From Boswellia sacra (Eukaryota > Streptophyta > Magnoliopsida > Sapindales > Burseraceae): a stretch of 64,000 bases of DNA. This document shows, piece after piece, positions 1 to 12,532 of this stretch (position 1 is the stretch's first letter; each line of letters begins with the position of its first letter). The notes beneath the pieces are model-generated. The model worked only from the letters and a program-made list of their open reading frames with translations, was not told the DNA's origin and did no database searches. A program made the position numbers and the translations under genes. Location of the stretch: assembly GCA_013180625.2 (NCBI GenBank), contig SNVD02013250.1:62001-126000 (forward strand), given 5' to 3'.

Positions 1-1467
1 GTAATTAACTAACCAAAGTACAAAAAAATATTATTTAAATCGTTTTTTTAAATGAATAATATTTTCAACAATAGAATAAGGTTTTTCCTTGTTCGAACAA
101 TACATTTATTATAGTTAGTGAAGATGAGTTTAAGTTGATTCTATGAACTTTAATTAATTAGGTTTATGTAGATACGTTCATGCGTATAGATTTAGAAAAA
201 TAAGATTGTGAGGATTAAAAAAAAGAAATTGTGAAGGTCACTTGTCATACATGAACCATATTCTCATATGATTTGTTTTAATATATGGGAGTAATTTAAT
301 AATAGGTAAAGATGCATTTTATAGAAGACTTTCCATCAACTCAGTTCCCAAAAACCTCCTGAAAAATATATGTGGTTTGTAATTGTTGCTTGTTATGTCA
401 TTTTCTGCAAGCAAGAGAATATAGAAAGCACAAACCTTGCTCATTTCTCGTTTCACAAAGTCCTCGTCTAATTATTTTCCCATTAAACACTTCCTTTTCC
501 TCATTTCAATTTGCACCAAAACCGACGGTAAGATGATAATGTCACAATAGCATAGCAAAAGAGAAATTAATCAACTTGGGCATAGACAGCTATCAATAGG
601 TCACATTAATTTTTTGTTTGATTCAATCTGAAAATAACATTTTTCAATCACATGGCTTAGGTTTCGTGAAAGCTATGTGAAGAAGTAGAGGATTAGTAGC
701 TTCCACGTTTCAATTTCTTCTCATCCATTGCAACTTTACATTATTGCTCATTTACTCACCTAAGCTAACCCAGATTGCATGGCCTTCTTCTCCCCTTAAA
801 CATCATGTGTTCTATATGTAAATATCACATGGAAATAATGAGGAAATATTAATGACAGTGAAGTGCACTATGGATATTGAGCCCACTTAGAATATGCGGT
901 GTGAAGAGATCGAAAGCTCTAAACTTATCTAATTAGTTTATTTTTCTTATGTAGTGGAATAGTAGGTTCTCGAATATAAATGTTCGCGATAAATATTAAA
1001 TAATAATGTAAACATGTGTTTTCCATACATTATATATCTTATTGGTTTCATGTTTTATTTTGTTTTTTTGTTTTGTTTTATCTGTTTATATGCTTTTATT
1101 TCTTTAATCTATGGAAACAAAATCTTAGCCATCGTTTGAATGTAATGAAATTGTTTAACAAAGGGTTAACTATTGAATGTCGTAATAGAGCTAAATAAAG
1201 CATGTTATCAACAAAATTAACACAAGAGGAAAAGTTTCAATTAATCAAACGGAAATCTGTATTTGAATTTGAACTTTTGATTACTTCTCAAGTACATTAT
1301 AAGCATAAAAGTAAGGATTTGCAAGTTCCAAAAACCATAACAATATCGAGTAGTTTCAAAGATTTCTAAACTTGTCTAATTAATTTTTGGTTTTTAGTAA
1401 ACCATTTCTTCTCAGGCGTGGATACCAATAGTTTTTATTCTAGATCGACAAAGTTAGAATTACAAGG
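1..1467. other. AT-rich intergenic DNA downstream of the first ankyrin gene
   Basis: No coding region is supported here. The only open stretch, at 1016-1198 on the plus strand, is Phe/Ile/Tyr-rich low-complexity translation of T-rich DNA without a recognisable domain. The part next to 1468 should hold the 3' UTR and polyadenylation signals of the minus-strand gene, but I could not fix a site. Confidence 0.5.
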
Positions 1468-4400
1468 TTATCGTTTCAGAAATTTGGTGGAGTGCGTGAT
1501 CATCTCTACTAAGAGACGGAAATGCAAGGCTCCAAACAGGAAGACTGGGAGTAGAGCTAGAAAGGAAAAACCTAAAGCACTCCAGTATTGGGATTGGCTC
1601 AAGTTAACATAAAACAAGATCCCAAAAGCCAACATCATTGTTCCAATTGACAAGAAAAGTGTTAACATACCAATTATGAACCTACAAGGCAAGTGGTCGA
1701 GTAAATCTTCTTGACTGGAGCGCGCTGATGTGAATATGCTCAGGAAAGTTAAAGCCGACATGGTTGAAAATAGGAGTGATAAAGCATCAGCTACCATGTA
1801 AGTGTGGAAGGTGTACCAATAGGAGATGAGCTTACTGTCCCAAGTCTGCGTGTCATTTGCTCCTTCAAACATGACTGCGGCAATAAGAGTTGCTACAACC
1901 ATGCATGATGTTGCAGTGGTTTTCATCCACTCTCTGGCTTCTGTTGCCAAGGGATCGTGCTGCTCATCGAACAATGTTTGAGGCGTTTTCCCATCTCTAT
2001 TTTCCTTCTCTTGCAACGTACGTGGTACAAAGTCCTTTACTTCCTACAAAAAGTGAACAATTCAAATTTAATTATCAAACTAATAATTGATTCAGTTTGA
2101 TCCGAGAAGGAATTGAAGATGATCAACAATTTGTAAGACCTTGAAAAATCGCAATTCCCGCTGCATTTGCATAGCTGGAACTGCTATCCTGTTGTGCTGG
2201 AATTCCGGAGCATACATTGCAGCCATATGTAAGATGTTATTCCCGCGCTCGTCCTCTACAGATGCAACATGATGTTTTAATTTTTCAGGGATTAAATCTT
2301 GTCCGAGTTTCCACATGCTTTCTTGGCGCTGCTTAACTGCTCTGCATAATATGCGACCGAGTAAGGTTCCAGACTCTTCCAAAGCCAGATATTCCGACTT
2401 GATCATCCTGTGGATGAAGCCGACATTCCCAGCTTCAGTGGCTTGTAACATGGCAGGCATTACTAGAGATTCTAACTCATTGGTGGAATTCAACTTAGCA
2501 AGCTGCTCACATATAAGCTTCAGTATATCCATGGCTTGATCCCTTTTCGTAACTTCGAATGGATTGCAATAAAAGAAATAAAAAGAACGAATTAAAAGCC
2601 AGTTAGATGACACATGTACGTTGAACTGAAACCATTTCAAAAAAAAAAAAAAAAACGAAAAGTCTAAATAAGCAAGTTAGTAAGTTTAATTTGTAATCCG
2701 CGTGTATTTATATACACACACCCACACATACCAGCACTTTACTGACGAATCCCCTATTTTTTTTTTCTTGAAAAAATAGTTTTAAAAATCTAGAGCAATT
2801 TGAACTGTTTTAAATATCGGAAATCGCCCTAGAACCGCGAAATAAATTCATGTATATGATGATTTATGAATTATGATTTATAATGTAATTTAATAATGAA
2901 ATGATATGTGAGGAAAGTCTATATATATCTCTGTATAATGAGAAAGAGAGGAAGAAAAATAAAAATTAAAGATTATCTCTGTCTTCCCTCTCTACTCCTC
3001 CACTTATCAATTAATTGCTCAATATTCTAACACTGATCAATTCTCACCATTATTTCACAGAAGATCTTGAGCACATATGTTTTGTCAAATTACTGTAAAG
3101 TCTAACATACTCTGAGATGGATTCTTCTTCCTGCAGCACTCTTCAATGGGATCTTCAATATCTATCCTTTCTTCACTGGGGCCTTTCTCCTGAATTTTGC
3201 AATCTGGCAAATACACAGAAAGATACTATTAGTTACCTATATAAATCTGTTCAGAATTTTGCTCAGGTTCATTGACACAAATAGCCAAACAATTGACAGA
3301 GGAATGGAGCTGCCTAAAGAATCCTGAAAGTTACATTTACCGGTATATTTGGATATATATCTTTGCCAGGTTGAGCGCTGGCTTTCGCTTGGGAACGAAG
3401 TAACCTTCTGGGCCAGAGCACTTAAGCAGATTCTCAAGTTGTCTTCTTTAGTGGCAAATAGAGGAAACTTTTCAAATAGCCTCAACGCTAAATCTGCGAT
3501 TAATTAAGAATAAGGCATATGCACTTCTTGTTAAATTATTATTTAAATAGGAAGATAGCCGGTAATGCTGTATGTATTAATTACCATAATTCTCAGCATT
3601 GACTGCAATGCCTAAAAGTATAGAACCACTGTTGCCAGCTTTGTCAGGATCCAGTTCATCATCCGGAGTCATTGAATAAAGATAATCCGACATTTTTTTG
3701 TCACCATAAAGAGCAGCTACGCAGATTGGGACATTACCATCTGCATTACGTAAGCACAGGATTTTTCTATTCTTCTTTATCATTGCCTTTGCCATCTTCA
3801 AATTTCTTCCTGTTGCTGCAAGATGAAGAGCTGTTTCACCATCTCGGCAAGTCCGCTCCAAGTCCTTTTCAAGCATAAATTCCGCAAGTTTCTCCACCAG
3901 GTCCTCCTTGTCATGCAAAACAGCAACGTGGAGAGCTGTGGCGCCGTCTGATGAAATTTCTATGCTCGCTGCTTCCGGAGATTTGAGAATTGTCTTAGTT
4001 TTTTCCCAATCACCAGCGGTGACGGCCTTATACAGAGAGACAATATCTTTGATGTTGTTGTCAGAACCTGATCCTGCACTCGACGTTCCTGCAAAACCAA
4101 TCTCTAATACTCATATGCACATCCTAACAATATAGTTGTACTTCTGATATAAATTAAACATCAAAAAGGAAGTTGTAGTATTATGCCACAAATTATTCTT
4201 TACGATTTTTCAGGAAATTAACTAATTTGGCATCATATGCATATATCAAGCGTTAGAAAATCAACTAAATCTGAATTTGATTCATTAATTCGAACAACCT
4301 AACTGATTCGTAAATATATACAGCATGAACTGCTAGCTATTTACCTATTCTGTCTGCTGTTCCAGTGAATTGAACCGTTTCAACCGTTATGACAGAAACC

Positions 4401-4687
4401 AAAAGATCCCAAGCAGCTTTGGCTGATGACTCCTCCCTAATGCGAGAGACCATTCTCGAGTCACAAGAGGCTCGAATGGCATACAACGCCTTCTCATTTT
4501 TCTTTCTCCATATCATTGATTTAAGCGCTGACTCCGTTGGTTTTGGCTCAGGTTGACTGCCATCCACGATCTCCCATAAGCCTTTCCCTATCAAGTAGTT
4601 TTGCATGCACTTTGCCCACGCTGTGCAATTTTTTTCATTCAGGGTTTCTAAAACAATACCTGGTAGCTCTTCCGTAGTTTTTCCCAT
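1468..4687 (-). CDS. Ankyrin-repeat/PGG-type membrane protein with N-terminal gag-like domain, gene A (ITN1/ACD6-like)
   Basis: Six exons join with matching phases: 4687-4345, 4088-3585, 3493-3341, 3203-3111, 2552-2140 and 2043-1468. All junctions are GT-AG; the total is 2082 nt, 693 residues, with no internal stop. The ATG at 4687 is the first in exon 1. Residues 1-114 resemble DUF4219/UBN2 (conserved W, GLWEIVDG, then AKAAWDLL). Residues about 160-330 and 470-495 carry ankyrin repeats (DGATALHVA, DGETALHLAA, GNNILHMAA). The last exon has the family motif NRDGKTPQTLF, a C-terminal block with ATSCMVVATLI, and four hydrophobic helices near 547-561, 580-606, 624-648 and 656-677. The family acts at membranes in stress and defence signalling (known for ITN1 and ACD6); the role here is inferred. 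Odd: the Pro-Gly-Gly after helix 1 is replaced by EGAND. A tandem paralogue lies 1.6 kb upstream. Confidence 0.88.
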
Positions 4688-5233
4688 TCGAAATTTTATA
4701 CTGAAGTTAACATATTTATATCAAATCACCAACAAATTTGAAGCCAATGAATAATGATAACCATTCATCAAATCAAACGTACCATATATAAACTAATTTG
4801 GTGTGTATGTATAGTCCTCTCTTTTGTATGATATGAGTTGATATATATGAGATTGCAAAATTTTATCTTTTACTTGAGCCAAGAAAATGATAAAAAAGAT
4901 AGAGCCTTACAAACTACTATTAGTTTATTCTATTCATATGACCATCCAAGTGCACCTTAATTAATTAATATGAACCATGAATAAATATCAGTTCATATCC
5001 TATCCTTCGACAGGGATTCTGAAACCGTTGATTAGTAATTAAGAAGGAAAATCAAACCAAGTTAAACTAACAAAGAGATAAACTATAATGATGTAAATTG
5101 CAACTTTCAATAATCTTTAGTTTTTGACTTACTTGTATATGAACCTGCAGCAACGTGCTTTGCAGAGTCGAGGCTAGTCGAGGATAGTCTATCAGCCCGG
5201 AGAACAAAGGGCCCTTGACCTTTATATAATTTA
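4688..5233 (-). promoter_or_regulatory. 5' UTR intron and TATA box of ankyrin gene A
   Basis: On the minus strand a strong donor (CAA|GTAAGT, GT at 5132-5131) pairs with an acceptor ending TTCAG at 4703-4701, 14 bases before the ATG. This gives an intron in the leader of about 430 bases. Further upstream, at about 5220-5230, minus-strand TTATATAAAGG fits a TATA box, placing transcription start near 5190-5200. The paralogue has a donor and acceptor in the same arrangement. Inferred from motifs only; transcripts would settle it. Confidence 0.5.
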
Positions 5234-5239
5234 AATGTT

Positions 5240-6262
5240 ACTGTTAGATACTTGCCTTGCTATTGCTACACGCATATCATAGTTGCAAATATTCTTTCAA
5301 TTTCTTAATACTGACTTCATAATTCGTTCTCTCCAAGTTGCTCCAAGTATAACTTTATCCGAATATTCATTCCCTAATATTTACTCAAATTTTGTACTTG
5401 GCTGCCGCATGCTTTTTTTTTCCTTTTAATTTTTTTCCACAATCCACAATGCAAATTGAAACTTAATATGCAATCTTTTTCTTCAGATTATTTCTAGAAA
5501 AGTAAAGTTTTAATTGATTAGTTACACACTTAAAGAATTTTCTTGTCCGTTAATATATTATTACTTAATTAGTACAGTATTATCCGATTTGTCGATGGTT
5601 GCCAGGTGTTTTTGTTTTTAATCTTTCAAACAGTCTTGTAACATTTACTAAATAAGTTAGCATATATAGTCCACTATACTCTTTAATTAGTGCAGTTTTT
5701 TCATATTTTACTTGTGGATAGATTAATTAATTAAGAGTTATTAAGTTTTAACATTACTCTTAGAAATCATCAATTTCTTCTTGTACATTTTCAAAATTTA
5801 TCCAAGCCATCTTTAAGTATAGATTCATTTGTTAATGGAGAAGAATAAAGTTATTAAAAGAAAATGACATGATATTTCCTAGATATTAACAGTTTTCCTC
5901 AAACAAATTTTATATTTTTTTTGTTAACAAATAATTTGACAAAATTTATTAATAAAAATGTCTTTCGTAACTTTTAAAAAAGTTATGCAAGAAATTAATT
6001 AATTTTTAAAATTATGGTTCCACCTAATATTAAGATAAGATACTAAATTAAAATATTTTATCCAACAATAGGAAAAAAAAAGAATCATGATTTATTAATA
6101 AGGACTTCACTTTAAAAATTTATAAACAATTTAAAGTTGTAGAACAGTTTTGGCCAAACAAAAGATAATTTATTTCAATTTTGTCAATGATTTCTTATTA
6201 CAACAAAACTTTGAGATTCAATTCCAACACTTACTCCATTTGACCAACCAAACACGGCCTAG
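5240..6262. other. Intergenic AT-rich spacer between the two ankyrin genes
   Basis: About 1 kb without open frames of note. It holds the upstream region of gene A and, next to 6262, the 3' flank of gene B. I see no repeat or recognisable element. Confidence 0.5.
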
Positions 6263-9200
6263 CTAGCCAGTATTTTTTTGACCTGATAGTTTTTGGTAAA
6301 TAGGAAAATTTTGGAGTGATTTGAAATATCTATGACAGTAATATTTGATCATCTCTAGTAGAAGTGGAAGATGGAGGACTGCAAACACGGCTGCTGGGAC
6401 CATAGCCAGAGAAGAAAAAGCTAGAGCACCCCATTTCTGAGCTGAGCTTAACTTGTCAAAAAACAAGACTCCAAAAGCCACCATTACGGTCCCAATCGAG
6501 AAGAAGAGTGCGAGCAAACTCGTCATGAACCTCTTAGGCAACTTCTGACGATGAAAATCTTTTTGAACATTGCCTGTTGAGAATATGCTTAGGAAAGTCA
6601 AGAGGGATAAGGTTGAAAATACGACTGAGAGTGCATCTGCTATCATGAAAATGTGAAAGCCTGATATAAATTCTATTTCCGCTGATGCCGCAGCTACATC
6701 TCCCCAACTCTGATTAGCTCCAGAAAACATAACTGAGATTATTAGAGTTGCTACAAGCGTGCATGATGTCGCCAATTCTTCCATCCACTTTTTGCCTTCT
6801 CTGGCCAAGCAACTGTGTTCCTCATCGAACATTGTTTGAGCTGTTTTTCCTTCATTGTTTTTCTTCTCTTTTAAAATTGGTGGCAGGAGTGCCTCCACTT
6901 CCTAAAATAATAAATAAAATTTCATTAAGACCATGCTGGCTCTTTATGCTTTATCACACATTAGGATATGCAACTAGGTTGTGACGAAAAACTTTGATCT
7001 ATTTAACGCTATCATCAATCTTTTTATAAATCCCGAGACTCCCTTCAACTATTCATGAGAATTTTAACATAATTAATAATATTAATTGATCTGATCAGTT
7101 GGATATTATGGTTGTAATTGAATAGATGAGCGATTGATAATATTTTCTATATCTTTTGTCACCTTAATTTATTACCAAGTGTCCCAATTGATTTAGTTAC
7201 TTGCTGTGTCTTAGTTAATAATTTTTGTTAAAATAATTGGGAGTGTTTGTTCACCTCAAACGATTGCAATTCCCTGTGCATTTGCAAAGCTGGAACTGGA
7301 GAGTTTTTGAGGCCGGGTCTGAGAGATGCTGCTGCATGTAATAAGTTGTTGCCAAACTCGTCCTTCATAGACGCGACGTCATGTCTCATTACTTCGGGCA
7401 ATGTATGTATGATGGCCGATATGCTCTCTTGACGCTGTGCAACTGCTTTATGAAATATGCCACCGGATTTGGTTCCAGACCTCAGTAAAGCGGGATAAAA
7501 GTCGAGCATCTCATTGATGAACACAACATTCCTAGCTTCAACGGCTTGAAACAAAGCAGGCATCACCACGGATTCTAGACTTTCAATTGAATTAAACAGA
7601 TAAAGCTGGTCAAATATTCGTTCGAGTAATTTCTTGGCTTTGAAATTTTTAACTTTCATTTCATGAATCTTGTCGATACCTGAATTTAAACATAAAAACA
7701 TTGAAACTTGATCAAGGACTCGCGTATGATTTGTTGAATTGAAATTATTGTTAAACTAAACTTACTGTTATTGATGGGGCAAAATGTTTTACATGGGTCT
7801 ATCCATATTTATGATGGGGCATAATATTTTATATGGGCCTGTCCATATTTATTAAATAAAGTTTGTTCACCAATGAAAGGTCGTTCATTTCCAGTCAAAC
7901 TCTTGAGCACAACTGGCAACCTATCTATCTAGATTAGTGTAATTTTGATCCTGGAGGTGTCAAGCTAATATCAAAATATCAAAAGTAAAACTACACCTGC
8001 AAATTGACGTGTCTTAAATATAAAGAGTTGAGAAAGCGTAAAAGGGAGGTAATGAGAACTTAAACAGGTGACCCCCTGATGAAACAAAGAGCAAGCTGCT
8101 AAAATCGTTGCACCAACAGTTTTTGAACTATACATACCCAATTTTTCACATATTCTAGACCGAAGGTACTGGCCACTATGCTCTCCAATGTCACTCCACT
8201 TTTTGCTTTCAACCTTGAATCCTATCAGAAGAAAAGTGATATATACAGTTACTTGTAAATCATTCCAAGCTTATTGACAATGATTCTAAATCAAAATTCT
8301 CAGAAGGGTTAAAAAAAAAAAAGTTCTATATATTACTGTTGTATATCAATCTTTTCCAGGTTGAGAGCTGGTTTCCATCCGGGAAAGAGGAAACTTTCTG
8401 GGCCAGCACACTTAAACAGATTGTTTCCTTGTTATTCTTAGTAATGGCTAATTTCGGATACCGATCAAGTAACTTCAATGCAAAATCTGCAAATCAATTG
8501 CCACAATAACCAAAAAAATCATAAAGGTTTTATATTAGTCGGATTTTCATACCTTTTAATTTATTTGTTTTATTTAAGACAATTATAACGACGTAGCTTA
8601 CCATAATCCTCATTACTAATTGCAATAGATAAGAGTGTAGCACCGTTATTGTCGCTAGTCCTTGGATTCAGCTCTTCATCTGGAGTCGCTGAGCAAAGAT
8701 ACTGAAACATCATTTTATTATTGTCTCCATAGAGAGCAGCAATGCAGACTGGGAGATAGCCATCTGAATTTTGTATGCGGAGCAACTTGGAATTCTTTTT
8801 CACCAATGCCTCTGCCATCTCCACGTTGCTGCCCGAGGCTGCAATATGGAGGGCTGTTGCACCATTTTGGCATTTGGTGCGCAGCTCCAAGTCCTTGACA
8901 TTCATCTTTTGCAGTAGCAGCTCTACCAGGTCCTTATGCTCATGCAAAACAGCATTATGGAGAGCCGTCCCCCCGTCCGCTGAAATCCTAGCTCTCACTG
9001 CCTTTGGATATTCCTCGAGAATATTCTTCGTTTCATCGAATTTACCACCGATTACAGCCTTGTACAGAGACACATACGGGATATCTTTTTCTTGAATTTC
9101 TGCGAAAATGAAACTATCATAATGTGATCAAGTTGAAATAAGGGGAGCAAAACGTTATTCAGCTGGGCGAGTCCCCAGATTCCTGCGGATTTAAGGGATC

Positions 9201-10432
9201 AATAAATTTATCGTTATCATCATACTATTGTTAGCTGGGTAATTTTCATTAAAATTTAGATTAACACAAACATGACCTATTTTTAATTATTTGTGTCAAT
9301 AATTGAAACACGAACATGACAAATATTAAATGGGTGACTTGAGCAACCCGATGTCGGAAACAGGCTATGAAAGTGTCTTGAAACGTCATGATATTAGTTA
9401 ATAGAGCCTATGTAACCAACACGATTAACTTGCTTAATTTTTAACTCGTTTACACGTAATTAAAAATACTAAATACTTGTGTAAACTAAGATCATAGAAA
9501 ATAATCGTCCATCTAAAAAAAAAATTGATTTTTATTTAATAAGGTTATAACATTTATGTATAAATAGATTGGTAACCATACACACGGCGCCCCTATAATT
9601 TGTTTGTTAAAATAATTTTGCCCCTCTTGTTTATAGAATAGACTGCTTACACCTCCTGCCTTTAGGTTTTCTAATTCTAATATTTAATTAGTGTTGAATG
9701 TTAAAATTAATGATTATTTTACCCCAATTGATATTTTATATCTTATATTTCAAACTTTTGAAATAATCTATTTTACAAGTTGAGTGTTACAAGTCATTTC
9801 ACAAATTGCCATCCTAACAACACACATAACCTAATAAAGTATATTGCCAGGACTTTACTCCCAGTAACATAGCATTCCCCTTAAAATCGAGAAGATGAGA
9901 AAGAAATGGAATATGTTTTGCCTTCAAATCCTGAACTGTTTTGTAAGTTACTAAAAAAGTATAAAATTTTCAAGCAAAAAAAAAAAAAAAAAAAAAGAAG
10001 AAAACCATTAGATCTATATATTAATATCAGATATCCATTCAAAAGCCATTATGTTTTACCTGGGTCTAGCGGTACATCGTGTTCCATCTGGGCAGCAATT
10101 TTGTGTTGATAAAGTTGTTGATAACGCGAATGATGGATAAATTCCAAGCAATCCCAAGCAGCTCGAGCAGATTCCTTCTCTATAATATGGGAGAACATTT
10201 TCGAGCCACAACAAACTTGTATGGCATGCAAGGCCTTGGCATTGCGTTTTCTCCAAAACTGAGCAGCCTCGGATGATGAGTTCCTTTTGTTTGGTTCAGG
10301 TTCAGCGCCATTCACAATGACCCATAATCCTTTTCTCATCAAGTAGTTTCTCATGCTTTCTTTCCAGCTTTCGTAGTTTTCTTCAGTAAGAGCTTCTATA
10401 ATCATTTCCCGTGGCACTCTCTCTTTTGCCAT
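6263..10432 (-). CDS. Ankyrin-repeat/PGG-type membrane protein with N-terminal gag-like domain, gene B (paralogue of gene A)
   Basis: Six exons on the minus strand, all GT-AG and in phase: 10432-10060, 9099-8602, 8486-8337, 8221-8138, 7679-7255, 6901-6263; 2169 nt, 722 residues. Exon order, phases and domains match gene A, so the two arose by tandem duplication. Residues 1-124 resemble DUF4219/UBN2 (EENYESW, GLWVIVNG, ARAAWDCL). Ankyrin repeats include DGGTALHNAVLHEHKDLVEL, GATALHIAASG and FGNNLLHAAA. The C-terminus begins EVEALLPP, has NNEGKTAQTMFDEEH, then ATSCTLVATLI and four predicted membrane helices. The PGG tripeptide is absent here too (MFSGANQSWGD). Intron 1 is 960 bases and contains an A-rich run at about 9976-9998. 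Exon 4 (84 nt) is the least conserved part. Likely a membrane signalling protein by family; substrate or partner unknown. Confidence 0.86.
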
Positions 10433-10433
10433 C

Positions 10434-10434
10434 C

Positions 10435-10469
<35 letters not shown>

Positions 10470-10586
10470 TTCAATAGAGAGTAAGAAACTGTTTATTGAG
10501 TTTTCTAATAAATAGTTTCTTCTAATATTTCAAAAATAAAATCCCTCAAGGGCATACGTTGCTTATAACTATCAAATTGGACTTAC
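10434..10586 (-). promoter_or_regulatory. 5' UTR intron of ankyrin gene B
   Basis: Minus-strand donor ACAT|GTAAGT (GT at 10586-10585) and acceptor ATATATGCAG ending at 10434, one base before the ATG at 10432. The intron is mostly a long AT dinucleotide tract, so slippage sits right at the acceptor. If the intron were retained, an ATG at 10439-10437 would open a short overlapping out-of-frame ORF before the true start. Confidence 0.5.
10438..10465. repeat. (AT)n microsatellite at the gene B splice acceptor
   Basis: Uninterrupted AT dinucleotides, about 14 units, directly next to the inferred 5' UTR acceptor of gene B. Confidence 0.95.
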
Positions 10587-10599
10587 ATGTGAGCTTCAA

Positions 10600-12364
10600 A
10601 CTGTACTCGTAGAATTGGTCAACACCAAGTTTGTAGACTGAAGAACGACTAGCTCCTTATCTGATCTCTAATTATTGTTAATATTATCATAAGGATATGT
10701 ACTTTCTTTCCTTGTTGAGGAACCATATACTACGTTATTCTTTCCTTGTTTCATTCACTTTGGTGTGACACGCATAATATTCTAAAGTTATCTTCTTTTC
10801 TTATTATTTACTCCATTTTTTGTTCTCTCGTTACACGAGTGAGGCTTTAATGCTTCATCACTCGGCATTTTTCATTGATTATTAATCTTATCTATAAGTC
10901 GATGCATAAATTCTTGAATAACCAGTAGTCATTTTCAATTAATATTCAGCTTTTCTCATAAAATGGTGTTAGCTTTATACAGTAATATAGATTAGGTGTT
11001 CTTTTCTCTAAACAAAAAATATAATGATTTTATCATAATCAAAATAATATAAAATATCACCCTTTTTTAAATTTAAGTTGGATTGGATTTCTTAAAAAAA
11101 TTTCGATAACCAATCCAAGTATTTTGGATTTTAAAAGATTGAACCCAATCTAACCAATTAATGGAAATTGATTGAAATTGGATTTGTTTGTATTGAATAA
11201 ATTTGATTGGATTGGATTGCATTTTCAAGTCAAGTATATGTGGGGTTGAGTTTGTATGAAGAGTATTTGTAACTGTAGTGTTAATGTTTTAACAATTATG
11301 ACTAGTAATTAGGTTAAAAGTAAATAGTCATTTTAATGCATGGGATCAACATATTCTTCCAGATAAATTATCTACTGGAGTGATGCTATTCACATCCCAT
11401 CTATTAACTAATTAGCCCCATTCCCAATTTAGTAAGGGTAAAATTATAACAAAAATGAAAAATTTTTAAAAATGTTAGCATGGAGCTAGCACATTGTTAT
11501 CATCTTTCTTCAACTTTTTAATTTTCAAACTGTTGTGTCTCCTTTAAGATTCAACGTCTCATCTTTATTATTAATCAATTGTTTTCGTCATATCAACTGT
11601 CTTACTTCCTTCCCTTCATAGTAGTCTCAGCTTTCTCTTCATGTTCCAACCCAACTTGCCCCTCCTCTCACTCAAAAACCCATTTATATTATTTAGCCTG
11701 CACTGCAACATCTCCCTCCACAACACCCACCTAACCTACCTATCTTGTCAGTTGATAAATATTTCCTAACCTTTGAAACTCAGTTTCAAAACTTCCATAA
11801 TAGATATTAACAACTTTCATTGTTTAAAAGTTAACACTTTTATGACCTTTGAGACGTAAATTATACTATAATGAATGCTTAACAATTTTAATCTATATGA
11901 AAAACAAGCAATTTCAATTCTCAAAAATAAGAAGAGTAAAGAATGTTTATTTTGATGATTTATGGAGGTACGCAGATTTTTTTTTTCATATTAAAAAAGT
12001 TTAAATTTGGTATCTTCACAACAAGCTATCTAGCTAATAAATATTTTTATAAATTTAAGATTACCATAAAAGAAAACTTGAAAACCTCTAGAGAAAGCTC
12101 TTTTTTGTTTCCTTTCGACTCATTTTTTCTTTTCTTCTCTAACTTTCTTGTTTCTTTATTCTTTAATCTTCTATTGTGTTAGAAAATTTGTAGACTAGGC
12201 TCATTAGCTTAATGTTTTTTATGGGGTACGGGTTGATTTATGCTTATGTTTGTCTTATCTTAGGCCCATAAGAAAGACCACCTAATCACTATTAGTTGAT
12301 ACAGTGGTGCTATTTACCCTGAGCTAAAAAGGCTCTACTAGATATTTAAGGAAAGAATCTAAGT
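10600..12364. other. Intergenic region upstream of gene B
   Basis: AT-rich with no supported gene. At 11078-11222 there is a low-complexity block in which TTGGATT and ATTGGATTGGATT recur in direct and imperfect inverted form, of the kind common in plant intergenic repeats. An open frame at 11943-12182 is Phe-rich and not credible as a gene. Confidence 0.45.
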
Positions 12365-12532
12365 AAATATCTTTGAGTTTTGATTTAATTTTAATCAGAG
12401 AACGATTATGTATTTTTCATCGATCACACTCTAAAGTTATTTGTTTTTTTTATTAATCACACTTTTAAAAATGATGATTAATTAGGAGGTGAAAATAATG
12501 ATTCTTATTCACGTTTAGAGGTGTTATTGTTG
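12365..12532 (-). mobile_element. Truncated MITE, copy 1 of the family also found at 32.9-33.1 kb
   Basis: Over about 165 bases this region aligns with the reverse complement of the element at 32857-33093. Shared landmarks in order are AAATA-C-TTGAGTTTTGA, GA-TATGT, ATCGATCACAC / ATCAATCACAC, GATGATT, GAAAATAATGATT and GTTTAGAG / GTTTGGAG. The distal terminal inverted repeat is missing after 12532. No coding capacity; mobilisation would need a transposase in trans. Confidence 0.6.

Noticed and set aside
8775..9095. 106-codon plus-strand ORF
   Set aside because: Lies antisense to the ankyrin exon 2 of gene B, whose minus-strand frame has clear ankyrin motifs.
11943..12182. 79-codon plus-strand ORF
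   Set aside because: Phe/Leu-rich low-complexity translation of T-rich DNA.
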